Part shown: positions 1 through 12,437 of the stretch, piece by piece
Position numbering within the stretch: position 1 is the first letter of the stretch
Layout of the letters: the number at the start of each line of letters is the position of its first letter
Assembly (NCBI GenBank): GCA_015698045.1
Contig: BLAL01000009.1
Span: forward strand, 372,001-436,000
DNA length: 64,000 bases
Direction: 5' to 3'
Source: Rhizophagus clarus
Lineage: Eukaryota; Glomeromycota; Glomeromycetes; Glomerales; Glomeraceae
Made by a program: the position numbers and the translations under genes
Notes under the pieces: generated by a model
The model's database searches: none
What the model saw: only the letters and a program-made list of their open reading frames with translations
What the model was told of the DNA's origin: nothing

Positions 1-1119
1 TTATAGGTTAACGTTAATGATATTAAACTATTCGGTATTAGGGTTGGGAAGTGCGAACCAATGAGGGACAATTTTAGTTTATTTGAATTTGGTAGAAGTT
101 TCTTTCTTTACTAATTATTTTCTTGACATAATTAGACGTAGTGATAAAATCAAGCAAATCTACTGTAGGTGCAACTGCGGCAGATGTGGCAAACGTGACT
201 TTCCATGCCCTTGCGCCATAACGTGACCTTGTAAATGTATTTATCCATTTTAACTGTCTCTTTTTAATCAACAAGAAACCTACCAGGAGAAAATTCTGAA
301 AGTGCTGTCAAATCTATCCAATGATAATTATATCATAAAAGAAAAAAATTCTTCAATTGAAGAAGATTATATTTTCTTGACAAATTATAAAATAATTAAC
401 AAACAATACTATGAATTTCACCTATTATAACCGGGGGGACGTTATATTATTATAAATGTTGATAATGGTTGCACTTTTAACAACTGATCCGAAATCTAGA
501 TAGCTCTTTTTTTTTTAAAAAAAAAAACAAAAAAAAAAAAAAAATATTTTAATATAATGATTTGAAGAAATTGGTTCTTATAAGACATATATATATATAT
601 ATATACTGTATAATGTACTTACTACTAAATCTAGTAATATTTAAAGGAAGGTAACTTTAAAAGGAGGAAAATTGCGGTTTCTTTTTTATTATACCGTTAT
701 ATTTCTAAGTTCACAAAATTATCATTTAAAGAATTGTTCATCGGATGACTTTTAAATTTAGTAATTCCATGTCGCACTGTCAAAGTTTTGTATATATATA
801 TATATATATATTATATCTTAATATTATTGATTTAAAGAATTCGACTCAAAAATTAATTTGATGTAATCAAGCAGTTTTTATTAAATATATTTAATTGATA
901 ATATGTAATATACATCGAGAAGAAATTGTTATTGTTATGGACGCAAATTTCTTATTCAGGTTAAGAAATAGAGAGATAATAAATTTATACATTTTCTTGA
1001 CAAATTATAAAATACTAATCAATAAAAAAATACTAGTCTGGCTAATTAGTGGTTAATTTTAGTTATTTCTTAAAATATTGATAAGCAACTACAACCTCTT
1101 AACACTCACAATATACTAA
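1..1119. other. AT-rich intergenic DNA, no gene seen
   Basis: No convincing coding region. It holds poly-A/T tracts near 505-545, (TA)n runs near 586-605 and 791-811, and a dispersed repeat at 609-790 listed separately. A reading frame at 74-274 on the minus strand is short and has no recognisable domain. The stretch 166-195 is shared with 23164-23193 (see findings). Confidence 0.6.
609..790 (+). repeat. Dispersed repeat, inverted partner at 30083-30262
   Basis: The segment is a diverged reverse complement of 30083-30262. Shared landmarks, in order, are ACTTACTACTAAATCTA, a T-rich stretch, TTTCTAAGTTCA, and GTAATTCxATGTCG followed by GTCAAAxTTTTG. The two copies lie beside BTB-TLDc genes in opposite orientation. 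The family is not recognised; an old non-autonomous transposon or a flank carried with the genes are both possible. Confidence 0.5.
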
Positions 1120-2717
1120 TTAAGATTTTCCACATATTAATCTTTTCAAAATGCTTTTTTGATTGCTTTTGTTGCTTGTATATTCAATATTTTTCATAGT
1201 GGTACCAAAATTTTCAACAATATTCTTGATAAAACTAGTATTTTCGATAGTATTATTTATAATACTTGTTTTCTTAATAACTTGAATTATTTCATAATCA
1301 TCCACATAAAGGTTTCCTTTTGGTACACCGTGAAATTTAGGATAAGAAAATGGATTATTACCATTCCGATTACGATTACGATCATAATTTAAATCATCAT
1401 AACCGAATATTGGGAAATGACGACGGAATATAGAATATGGATCATCATAACCATAAAGTAATTTTGCGGTTTCAGGATACATTCTGTTTGGAATTGTGAA
1501 TACAAAATTGTTTGCTGAAGATTCATAGTTATCGTTTGAACTCCACCCAATAGAACTATATCCTCCAACTACTTGTTCGGAATCCTTAATTTTTATTACG
1601 ATTATAGTAGCTCCTTTATTGTTACATCTTTTATGTAATTCTGCGACCGTGTCACCATCTCTGCTAGCTCTATAAAGAAGATTGAATTTATAAGGAATGC
1701 TTTTGATATTATTCTCGACATTCTCACTTCTTCTATCAATCCAATTTACAAAAATTGCAACATGTTTTCGATTAATTATAACAGAATCAACAATACGTCT
1801 TGGTAAAGTTTTACAATCTGGTTTATGTCCAGGAATCATATAAAATTTTAAAAGATCATTTCTTAATTTTTCTGGTAAAATTTCTTCATTGGGTTTAATT
1901 TTAATCATATAATCTTCGGAAGATATATCGTAAAATCTTATTAATTTGATGAAGTTTTTGATCTCTCGATCTTTTTGCGCTGATATCCATTTAATTAAAA
2001 TATTCCAAACTTCAATTTCATCTAAATTCAAGTCATTCCTCTCCAAAATAATTTCCAATAAAGAGGCAGATAATTGAGTGAATTTATCAGATTTGAATAA
2101 AATCTCTGTTTCAGAACAAATTTTTTCCATACAAAATTCCCGTATGTGTATAAAAGTTTTGTTTTCGTTAACGAGTTGAAGAATTCCAACAGGATCATTT
2201 TGTAAGAGTTGAGGATGATAATTAATGACAAATTCCTTAACAAATTTGGATAATTCTTTTAATAATAAGTCTTCAGAAGCGATTATAATATTTAAAAGCT
2301 CAGTCCCAGTTTTATTAGTGATGTTAATTTCACCAATATAAAGGTACCTTAATTATGACAATTTGAGAAGTTTTAATAAGGAGTATTCATATGGACAAAA
2401 GATATTTTGTTTTGTTAAATATGTGAATAATATTTAGTTATTACATGTACTTACTCAAGTATGACATCAAAAGCTTGGGGTGTAATCTTTGGTTTCTCAA
2501 TTATATATTTTCCATCATTTTTCTTGATATTTTTTGAGGAAAATATTTTGTTAAAATATTCTGATCTACATCGTAAAATAACGGAATGAGCATAAAATTT
2601 TTTAAAATAAGAATTCTCTCCGATGTGAATAATAACGTTATTATCCGTTCCATTTTTAAGAAGTTCTCCAAGAGATTGGATAATTTTGATTTTTTCTTGT
2701 GTTAAATTATATTGCAT
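1120..2717 (-). CDS. BTB-BACK-TLDc domain protein
   Basis: Two exons, 2717-2455 and 2347-1120, with a 107-nt intron (GTAAGT donor, TTAAG acceptor) that splits a codon; the joined frame is 1491 nt, 496 aa. The N-terminus is a BTB domain (residues about 15-90, with VIIHIGENSYFKKFYAHSVI), followed by a BACK-like helical region (FTQLSASLLEIILERNDLNL) and a C-terminal TLDc domain (about 290-445, core NLLYRASRDGDT and NKGATIIVIK). In animals BTB-BACK proteins are often Cullin-3 adaptors and TLDc proteins act in stress tolerance and on V-ATPase; the role in this fungal expansion is unknown. It differs from the paralogues at 17.9, 20.4 and 28.2 kb by a longer, Asn/Arg-rich stretch inside TLDc and by about 45 extra C-terminal residues. 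The intron position is conserved in all four genes. Confidence 0.9.
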
Positions 2718-4139
2718 GGTTAAATTTTTTTTTTAAAAACTGAAATGAATTTTTTTTTTTTTTTTGAAAAAATAATTCACATTAAAATTCGAATTAAATA
2801 ATTATTAATTTTAATGAAAGTCGCCTTGCTACACAATCTAATCAAAAAATTTGAATGTTACGATTTATGGCTTTCATTATTAATCCTTATTTTAAAGAAA
2901 AAGGTAATCTCATATAAAATTTGCCTATTTAGGAAACTCGTTGATCTTTCAAATCTTTCAAATTAAAATGTGATAGTAACACGTAAAAAATGTTTGTGAT
3001 AGGATAACCATATGAAAAATAATTTTATTGGTCATCCTTGTAATGTTTACTATTCTCTTTGTAACTTTGTTACTGTATTTACTGTGTTTGAAAAAATTAA
3101 CAAAGCTTTGCACCAATCTTTTTTTTTTTTTGATTTTTGATTTTTATGATGCTTGTATGCTGTTATTACATCTTTTCACATTTTTCATATCATGCACGTT
3201 GGAAAGAAATAGTAAAAAAAAATTTTGTCAGTATTATTTCAAAGCAAAAAGCAAAAGCAATAAAAAAAAATAATAAATAAGAAACCAGATTACTTTAATA
3301 ATTGGATCCATTATCCAAACCTTTAAATGCATTAGTTTTTTACAACCTTAGTTCAGAAACTTGAATAATTTAAAATGTGTAATAGTCATATCCGCCATTT
3401 TGCGGAATTAACAAAATTAGCCTAAATTAAAGAATTTTGATAATAATTTAATAAAAATCAAGTCTCGCAAAAATGATCAAACTTGTGCTATGTGGCACCT
3501 CTGTTTTGTGGGTGGTAGGGTGACTAGGGTATAATGTTTTATGCAAAATGACAAATAGAGATCAGGTCGCTAAAAAAACTGTCGCTGAGATAAATATAAA
3601 CTACACGTTCTCGCAATCATGTGAACAGATGACAAATAAGTGACACACCTTTCTTATACATAAATATGTAATATAGAATTAAATAACATTTTAATTTTCT
3701 TAAGGCTAGGTATAATATTCATGAAGAAATTTGTATTTTTTAAACAATATTAATTCCAAATTTTTTTTTCTCTTTTAACTTTAAGACATAATAATATCAC
3801 TTTAGTCAAATTTTCATATTTAAATAAAGTTTCTTAATAGTATCAAATCTATTTGCATATAAATTTTTATAATGATTGATTTAATATTCATAAAGTATTA
3901 GCTATTTTTGTATTATTAATTTTTTTGTAAAAAGCCATTTTATAATTTCAGAGTATGATTTTACTATTTTGGCCAAATAAAATTATTTTTTTTCACTTAA
4001 GTAAAATTGTTCAGTAAGATCAAATCTACTTATTCACAACATAATCGCAAAAAATGTTTTTATTTTTTTCCTGTAATTTTCTCTAATTATTATATGAATG
4101 ATGAATTAAAGATAATTTTTTTACATTAAAGTTTTTAAT
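2718..4139. other. AT-rich intergenic DNA
   Basis: No supported gene. An 81-codon open frame at 3028-3273 is all hydrophobic and lysine-rich residues from T- and A-runs and is judged spurious. Homopolymer runs are frequent. Confidence 0.55.
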
Positions 4140-4515
4140 TTTCTTATAGGATGAGAATCTTTTTCTTTTTAAAGGTTAGATTCAGTTTCTTTTCTTTTGT
4201 AAGTTAGTTTATTCTTTTTTTTTGTAAGATGCTTTAAAGACTTTTTTTTTGTAGGTTAATTTCAGATTTTTTTACTTTTGTACATAATTTAGTTTCTTTT
4301 TTTGTAGTAGATCAGTTTTAAAACTTTTTCTCTCTGTTGTAAATCAGTTTTTTTTGTAAGTTATTTCCTTTTCATAGGTTAATTCTTTCTTTATGAATTG
4401 GTTACTTTCTTTATGGATTGATTTCTTTTTTTATAAATTGATTTCTTTTCTTACTTGTAAATTGATTTCTTTTTATGAATTATTTTTTTTTCATGTTTTT
4501 TTTTGTAGAAATGCT
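4140..4515. repeat. T-rich degenerate minisatellite
   Basis: A run of variants of a unit of about 20-30 bp, roughly TTTCTTTTTxGTAAxTTGATTT. At least ten copies are visible, the best conserved between 4370 and 4480 (repeated GATTTCTTTT). Polypyrimidine plus GTAAGTT motifs occur repeatedly, but no coding frame runs through it. Confidence 0.5.
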
Positions 4516-7500
4516 AACTCTTGAAGATTAGCATAGAATAATTCTAGATTTACTGTAGGTATAATACAGTATAGGAAGGAGTTTAGTTTTTAATAGAATT
4601 AAAGAAATATAATAAGAAATGAAATATTTGTATTAAATAAAATATTGTTTATTTATTATTATTCAATATTAATTTAATAATATTATAAAATATACTCAAT
4701 GGAAATATTATTATTTAAAAATTAAAATTAAATAAAATTTTATATTATAAATTACATTAAAAAAACATATAATTTATCAATCAGTGGAAATATCATTTCT
4801 CATGTTGTAGTGTGGTAAATATACTAATAGAAATAATTTGATGGAGATACAGTAGATGATACAATCACGTAATAGTAATACAAGATACATGATATAACTG
4901 AATAATAATACAAGACACATGATATAACCGAATGGTAATATAATTACATCATTAGAAGGAACTAAAAAGTATTAGAAAGAGTTAGAAAGTCTTGGCATTA
5001 CGTCAATAAAAGGCTAGAATATAGAATAGAAATGTAGGATAAAATAGTAATAACATGAATTGATTAATTGATTAATAATCTTAAATAATAGATAATTGAA
5101 AGCAATATTAATAAATAGTTAAACATTATAAAATATAGAATAGAATATTAAACATTTATATAATGTATTAATCCATTAGGATAGAAATTAGACATTCATA
5201 TAACTTATTAATCCATTAAAATAGAAAATATTATAAATACAACTTGTAATCGAGGAAAAACCTTCAGCTTAACTTTTTGCTCATAAATAAAATTAATAAT
5301 TATTATATTTAACTAAATGAAGGACATTGCATTTTAATTAATATTTAAGAGTACTGTTTTTAGTTAATTGTAACCTTATTCTGATATGTTAAATTATGCT
5401 ATTAGCGTGATCATCTAATAAGAGTGTTATAGTATATTGCATGAATGTTAGTGTGATCATCTAACTTGTCCTTTAGAATTTCTTATCAGAAAAGTAGCGT
5501 GGCACTAGTAATAGATGCTTTTCTCTTGACAATGTTAATTATTAATTAAAATAATTAGGGTCTTTGCAATAGAAAAATATAAAATTCAAAAAAAAAATAA
5601 AAATTTAATTAATATTAAATTTACACTTATTTTAGTATAAAAAACATAATTAGCATATAAAGTAAATTTAAAATTTTTTTGAGTTTCATACCTTTCTATT
5701 GCAAAGATTCCAATTTTGTATAACTATAGTTAAATATATCACTATGTAGTTAAAAATAGAAATTATTAATATAATGCTTATACAAATTAAGTAAATTAAT
5801 AGTTTGTTATATGTATTATAAATTTTCATTATCATTTTCTTTTTTGTAAATTTTTTTTTTGCATATAGTATAAGAAAATTCATCTCAAAAAGAAGTTTTC
5901 TTAAAAATACAACTTAAAAGCAGGTATGAAATACAATTTAAACAATAAAAATATATGTAATTTTATAAGAAAAAAAAAGTTTATTAAATTAAAAAAAGTG
6001 GTTATTTAGGAAATTTTTGTATAAATTGCAAAAAACTAATTTTTATAATAAAAAAATTTTTTTTTAATTTCAATAAACTTTTAATAAAAGCTTTTTTTAA
6101 CCAGCAATTATTTCATTTCTAACTATAATATAATTTAATAAAATGAACAACTTTTATTAAGTTTAGAATGACGATTATTAAGCTGAATTTTTTGTTATCT
6201 ATAAATTTTGTTAAAATTTTTTGATTAGAATACTAATAAAAAATATTTTTTTTTTTATTAAAATAATACTATTAGGTTTATTTAGGCATTATAATGATTT
6301 TTAATTGAAAAATTAATTATTATAATATTTTTTTTGTCTATTAAAATTAGATTTTTAATATTTAAATCTTGGTATTATTATAATAATTATGTAAATTTTT
6401 ATAACATTAAAAAAAAAAAACTTTAAACATTTTAAATTTTAGTTTATTTAATGTAAAAATAAAATAAAAATTATTTATTCATAGAAAATTTCTTATTAAT
6501 TATTAGGCTTATTTACTTTATTAAACCATAAATACAAATAATAATAATGTAATAAGTAAAATATTTTTTTTATACTTAAAGTAACGTTAAAATAAAAGAT
6601 ATTTATAAAATATTTAAAGAAAATAAATAAAGAAAAAGGTTAAAAAAGTTTTCTTAATACTTTATTAGTTTGTTATATTAAAATAACCATATAATTGACA
6701 ACCTTTATTAGCAAAATGCAACTAAATAAAGTGAAATTTTTAATTTTTAAAGTTTATAAAAGTATTCTTAAAAACTAGATAAACATATGTCCTTATTTGT
6801 TAAAAATGATATTACATTATAACAATTCAATATTACATATAACTTAAAAATTTTGATTTTAATATAATTTGGACCAGCATTATGAATTCAACCAGAATTA
6901 AGAAAATTTTGACCAGAATTAAGATTTAAAGATTGTTGATTTTAACTATTTAACTTTTAAATTTACATATATATTATAGGCTATAAGGTCATATTATATC
7001 AATAATTTATATCATGATAACATAGTACAAAAAATTTTCCTTTAATTTTTATGATATTTTCACTGACTGTTATATATTTTTCAGTATTTTTCAGTATATA
7101 AATCATAATTTTGTGATATATATAGAATTAGATAGATTTCCATATCATATAATTTTTTACATATATTAAATTTTATGTTTATTATATAATAATCATATAA
7201 TATTTATACGATTTTTTTTGAATTTCTTATCCAATTATTTTATAGAGATAAACAAGAGGAAAAATTTTCTATTTTAAGTTTTCTTGCTAAAAAGTACTTA
7301 TCAGTTTATTATGCTTGTTCAACAGCAAGTGAACAATTATTTTTAGATATTTTAAAATTTATTAACTGCAAAAAAAATAAAAATTGGTTCTAGTTTATTT
7401 AAAAAATTGATATTTCTTAAAAGAAATGCTAAATATTAAATAAATAAATAAATAAATAAATAAAAATAAATGATGAGAAATAACAAGGTCATATCATCAT

Positions 7501-8057
7501 TTTTAAATGACCTTTAATTATGAGGTTATATGACTATAGGTCATGAGGTCATAGATCATAAGCAAATTCACATGTTTTCTTAATACTAACCAATAAAATT
7601 TAGTTTATACAATATAATTGACAATATATACTTAATAATAATAAATAAAATTTGTGTTAATTTTAGTCAAATTTATAATGCTGACCTAAATTAAATATAG
7701 GTTTATAAGGTTATAAAGATATAATGTTTTTTGAAATGACAAATAACTTATGACTAGTTATCCAAGTCATGTAGATCATAAAAGGTTATGTGCCAACACT
7801 ATTCATAAAAGGTCATATGTTAACACTATTAATATTTAGATAGTATTCATAAATTAAATGATTCTGATTAAATATTTATGTGATTTTCTTTTTATTTTAT
7901 CAATTATTATGTACTTATTTTACTATATTATATTAAATAAAAACTTATAAGATTTATATTGATATAATATTTACTTTTTATAATTTCAATAGAAAAATAT
8001 TTATGAAATCATCTTTTGGTATGTAAATAATTAAAATAAGAATAAATGTATTTATAA
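4516..8057. other. AT-rich intergenic DNA with short tandem repeats
   Basis: No gene seen in about 3.5 kb. Small local duplications are visible: a unit of about 33 bp around 4865-4940 (ACATGATATAACxGAAT), a unit of about 45 bp around 5140-5235 (ATTAATCCATTAxxATAGAAA), and an (AAAT)n microsatellite at about 7436-7470. Near 7540-7830 the phrases AGGTCAT and GGTTATGTGCCAACACTATT recur. Composition is extremely AT-rich throughout. Confidence 0.55.
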
Positions 8058-8411
8058 TAACCTATTACAAATATTATTTGTAACAATTTAAAAAAAAAAA
8101 TTATAAGAAAGTTTATAATATATAAACTTTTAAAAATATTATAATAAATGTATTTTTGCCTTCTCAGCAAGTTTACTTAGAATGACAAAGATGATTTTAA
8201 ATATTATTTTTGACTTATTTAACAAAAACTCTTTTTTCATCAAGTGATTGGTAAAGAAATTTCCTTCTGTGTATTATTGTGTAACAAAATTTTCCTTTTT
8301 TTCTGAGAACAAAATTTTCCTTTTTTGGATTTGTGCAATATCACGGGATATAAATTGACCAATAAAAATGCGCCAATTAGGTTGTTACAAATAATATTTG
8401 TAACGGGTTGT
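8058..8411. repeat. Inverted-repeat pair with inner palindrome (MITE-like)
   Basis: The ends (about 8058-8087 and 8382-8411) are inverted copies sharing TTACAAATAATATTTGTAA, itself a palindrome, plus flanking AACC/GGTT steps. About 300 bp of AT-rich sequence lies between. This fits a small non-autonomous DNA element, but no clear target-site duplication was found, so the family is left open. Confidence 0.4.
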
Positions 8412-8565
8412 TACAATTAGACTTATCCTTAAAATAAACGTTAAAAAAAAAACAAAATTATATTAAAAAATTTGAACATCAGAAAAAAAAATAAAAAAGT
8501 TTATTAAAAATAAAAAATAAGGAAACTTATTTATTAAAAAAATATATTTATTATAAAAAATAACG

Positions 8566-8752
8566 GATATCCGATATCTGTCAGATATCCGTCAGTTATA
8601 TGTCAGATATCATTAATCATCTGCTCGGATCATTCAGATGGATCTGTAAGGATATTCGGCTAATACAGATATCTGTCCTTCAGATATCCTTACAAAATGG
8701 ATCCAACAGATTCAGATAACAGATGACGGATTATCCGCAGATTGTAACACTA
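8566..8752. mobile_element. hAT-like non-autonomous fragment, GATATC-rich
   Basis: A GC-richer block dense in GATATC and GGATATCCG words, many of them small palindromes. The right end, read on the minus strand, begins TAGTGTTACAATCTGCGG, which fits the YAGNG start of hAT terminal repeats. The word set resembles the small insertion at 42893-43067. I cannot place a matching left end, so this copy may be truncated. Confidence 0.4.
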
Positions 8753-8869
8753 CAACAAAGAAACACGAAGTCTTTTTTTTGTATAATTTGAATATTAAAA
8801 GGTGTAACTTCACTGAAGTTATCATGATCTTAGAAATACAATATATACAACTCAGTTGAATTTAAAATT

Positions 8870-9780
8870 AACAAAGACCAAAACAACATGTTAATAAAAG
8901 ATAATACATGGATTAAAGAAGAAGATATAAAATTCAAAAAAGATACAATTATTAACAGAAATGAATAAAGATATTTTAAACTGTGGAAAGCAAAAGATAT
9001 AGAAATCTCTGGTGAAAAACTAAGGGTATTTAGACTAACAAGAGAAGAATAGACGAAACAAGTTAATGAAAAAGATGAGAAAATGCAAGATGACTATTCA
9101 AAAAATGGATCTAAATTAAAGTATAAAAAGTAAATATATATAATAGAAGGGAAATAATAAAACAAAAAAATATAATAAAAAATTAAAAATCAATAAACAA
9201 ATTTTAGGATATAAGTAAGAAAATAGGTAAAAGTATTACACTAATGCTGTTACAAGAAATCAAACAAATATAGTTTAGAGGTTTTAACGCAGGTTAAATT
9301 ATTAGAAAAGCATAGTAATTAGTACTAAACTTACAAAAACATAGCTTAAATAATACTAATCTTGCTTTAACGCTTAACTTATAGATAGATTTAACAGGAT
9401 TGACAAATAATATTCAGGTAAAAAATGTAAATTAAATAGCATTAAACAGTAAAATGGTATATAGTGCTTGCTAATGTATAAATATATGTAAATAATGTTC
9501 TCTCACATTAATACACAATAAGTATGCATTTACCATTAAAAAATATATATATATATAGTGAAAATTGAGGGGAAAGAAAAGGATCAAGAAGCATTTATTA
9601 TTCTCATCTATCAAACTGACTACATGAAGAATTTATTCAGTAAAGATTTGAAGATATTTAAAGAAGAGACCCAAAATGAAATCCTTGGGTTAGTTAGAGG
9701 GAAAGAAGATTTTCTTACTCATCCTTTAGTGGGAGGACAAAATATGCACAGGACCACGAGAAGTAATGCTATTAATTAGT
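8870..9780 (+). other. Decayed coding-like sequence, family not identified
   Basis: The plus strand is A-rich and reads as broken pieces of protein-like sequence. One stretch at about 8870-9135 gives WIKEEDIKFKKDTI and then KLRVFRLTREE with stops between. A 73-codon open frame at 9558-9779 is lysine/glutamate-rich. It looks like an old transposon open reading frame or a dead gene, but no diagnostic domain is visible. Confidence 0.25.
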
Positions 9781-10467
9781 ACGACGGGTTAATAAATCGA
9801 AAAGTATAACAATGAGGGGGTTGTAATTTCTCAGATTTCTCTTGTAGTCGATTTTAGGCAAAATTCCAATTAAATACTTAAATTTAAATTAGAACGGTTC
9901 CAATTCTTTTGTAAAAGGTGGTAAATTATGTGAGCAATTTCCAAAAAAAATCATGTTCGCTAATTAGTTCTTTACGAATAAGGAAACTATTGGAAACTAT
10001 TATTATATTTTATTATATTATATTATTTTTTTTATTGAAATACTATTTTAGAAAATGGTTAAATTTCATATTTCTATGCAGATCGATAAATATGGATCTG
10101 AAAGATCTGCAATTAATAAATAACGCGCATTAAAAAATTTTGATTTTAAGATTGCTGGTTATAAAATGATTTGTCATACACTGCACGTAAATTTAGTGCC
10201 ATATGATGTTAATTCATCGTATAGAAAAATTTCCTTTTATAATATTCTTCTATAAACGAAATAGCTTTTTTTAAGCAAAATAACAAGATCATAATACAGT
10301 CAGTCTATATTGCGATTCACGGAAATAGTATATAAACCCTCTAAATTTTTGTAAATAATTTATTTCAATTCCAACGAACAAGTTCTAATATTCTCATTAG
10401 TTAATTGCCTTTTAATTAGACTTATAAATTATCAATAAAATAGCTTCAAGCGAAAGCGAAAAGAAAA
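9781..10467. other. Intergenic region upstream of a small secreted-protein gene
   Basis: No gene seen. Possible promoter elements for the gene starting at 10468 are TATATAAA near 10329 and TTATAAAT near 10420; neither is decisive. Confidence 0.4.
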
Positions 10468-10758
10468 ATGAATTTCTCTTTTATATTTTTTGTTGCAGTT
10501 TTGGCATTGTTTGCCAATTTAACATTGGCATTGCCTAGTTCAAGTAAGTTTGTTACAGCTTATTGATTATTGATCATAAATTTATAATTTCTCATGCAAT
10601 TTATTATTTAAATTGAAATAGGACCGATCAAAACTCCAAATCCAAATCCAAGTCCAACTCCTTCTCCTGCCCCTACTCCTATTCGCACTCCATGTGGTGT
10701 ACCTTGTACAGGTCGTTATTGCCCTATTTACAGATGCTATAATCGAGATTCTCAATAA
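10468..10758 (+). CDS. Small secreted Pro-rich, four-cysteine peptide
   Basis: Two exons, 10468-10543 and 10622-10758, joined across a 78-nt intron (GTAAGT...ATAG) in mid-codon, giving 70 aa. Residues 1-22 form a signal peptide with a hydrophobic core ending LTLALP. Residues about 27-48 are a Pro/Thr/Ser/Asn spacer (NPNPSPTPSPAPTP), and the last 22 residues hold four cysteines spaced C-x3-C-x4-C-x4-C. The layout fits a secreted, possibly disulfide-bonded peptide and thus an effector candidate for plant symbiosis; that role is inference. The ATG lies in an A-rich context and several AATAAA-like signals follow the stop. No homologous family is recognised. Confidence 0.75.
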
Positions 10759-12101
10759 ATCTGCAATTTTTTTTCAATAATAAATATTTTTAAGCTAGTT
10801 TAATAATTACGTAGAAGCGTAGTAATTGTTAATTTAATCTTATGATACATATTAGCAGTTAAATGAATCTAATGATTTAATTTTTAATTATGATATTTTT
10901 AGTTGTGTTAATTTATTATTTTTCTCATTTTTAACTCACTAAACACTAATTGATAAATATCATATATATTACGGTATATAGATATTACATTAATTAATCG
11001 TTAACAATAAATAAATGTGAACTTAATAATTATTTTTTTTTTTTCAAAATAACAAAACATTGAACTTAAAGTTTAATTATTTGCCTTTCTTACTAATTTT
11101 TTCTAAGCAAAATTTTTAATTCAATTTCTTTTTACAACCATCTCTTATTATTGAATTAATTATTGCAAGCTAACATATTTTGTAAACTTTTCGCTGAATT
11201 TGATACATTAATTGAATTATCGTTGTAATTAATAAGTAGAAATTTTCGATGATATTGTAATTTGATAATATTAATTAGCGTCATATACTATGTTAATCAA
11301 ACTGCATTATGATACTGAATACCTTCCGTGAAAACAGTAATATTAATTGAAATCAATAATATGCAATATTTATTATTCAATCTATGTACTTGAGAAACCA
11401 TTTTTTAATGTACTATATTATGGCAAATCACTGTGCTAGTTCTTTGTCACACATTGTATGTTTATAATAATTCGCTCTGAGGTGCGTGTAGAGGAAAATA
11501 TTAAATTAAACACGAATATGAAAAAATAAGAAAATCATATTTAGAAGAAAAAAGCAAGCAATCAACTGCAAATAGTGGCTCTGTAAACCTTAATACTGTA
11601 CTACTAAATTTTAATTTATCCGTTATTAAATATATTACACGATTCTCATCACTCACATTATTCATTATCTTCACTCCTGCATTTCCTGTAATGTAATTCA
11701 AAAATTCAATTATTTTAAGTTACACCGTTGTCTTTTAATAAGGAGAAGGAAACGAATTTTTTATCTAATACACTATTCAAGAAAATATATTTATTATTAA
11801 AGACGCTTGCATAAGATCTGTGACATAATTTTAGGTGATCGTGCCACAATAACAATGCAAATAATAATGCACCTGCATATAATAATTTACGATTTTAAGT
11901 AATTTATCATATAAACAGGCAAAAATGCTAAATCTGGAATTCAAGAGATTATAGAAACCAATCTTTTTGACTGAGGACTCTTCATTTAACGTACATCATA
12001 TCTGTCCTCATGATAAATCACATCTCTTTGACCTTTGTCCTAATTGTTCAATAAAAAATTCTTATATTTCTTTAAATTAAAAAGACATCCTTTCAATCGA
12101 A
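10759..12101. other. Intergenic AT-rich DNA between two secreted-peptide genes
   Basis: No gene supported. A minus-strand open frame at 11501-11701 has no recognisable domain and no splice context. The part nearest 12102 contains CTTATATTTC and would be the promoter of the next gene. Confidence 0.45.
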
Positions 12102-12364
12102 ATGAAGTTCTCCGTTACCATCTTTTTAGTAATCTTCTTTGTTTTCCTAATCAATTTAGAAAGTGCTACTTCCGTTGCTTGCATGTGTCGTAAGTGAATT
12201 AATACGATACTTTCTTTTTTTGACAATTTATATATCTGAAATTTATTTTTTTCTTTCGTTTAGCTTTAAGATGTAGATTTGTCGAGAAACAATATCCAGC
12301 TCCTGTTAGTCAACTAAAACATGCAGCAGTACCCGTAACTTGTAAATGCATATTCTACATATGA
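12102..12364 (+). CDS. Small secreted cysteine-containing peptide
   Basis: Exon 1 (12102-12189) encodes a strong signal peptide, MKFSVTIFLVIFFVFLINLE, followed by ACMC. A 74-nt intron (GTAAGT, CGTTTAG) leads to exon 2. Read to the first stop at 12364 the product is 62 aa with five cysteines, two of them in CKC near the end. An alternative splices at GTAAATG (12342) to TTTTGTAG (about 12402), removes the CKC pair and ends KVNLTEPKIL at about 12437; both versions keep the frame. Exon organisation matches the gene at 10468, with the same intron position just after the signal peptide, though the mature sequences are unrelated. Secretion is well supported; function is unknown. Confidence 0.6.
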
Positions 12365-12437
12365 TAAATAATTCACTTAATTTATTCATCATCTTTTGTA
12401 GCAAAAGTAAATTTAACCGAACCTAAAATTTTGTAGG

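Noticed and set aside
3028-3273. 81-codon open frame rich in Leu, Phe and Lys
   Set aside because: It is made of T-runs and A-runs in an AT-rich desert; no homologous feature or promoter context.
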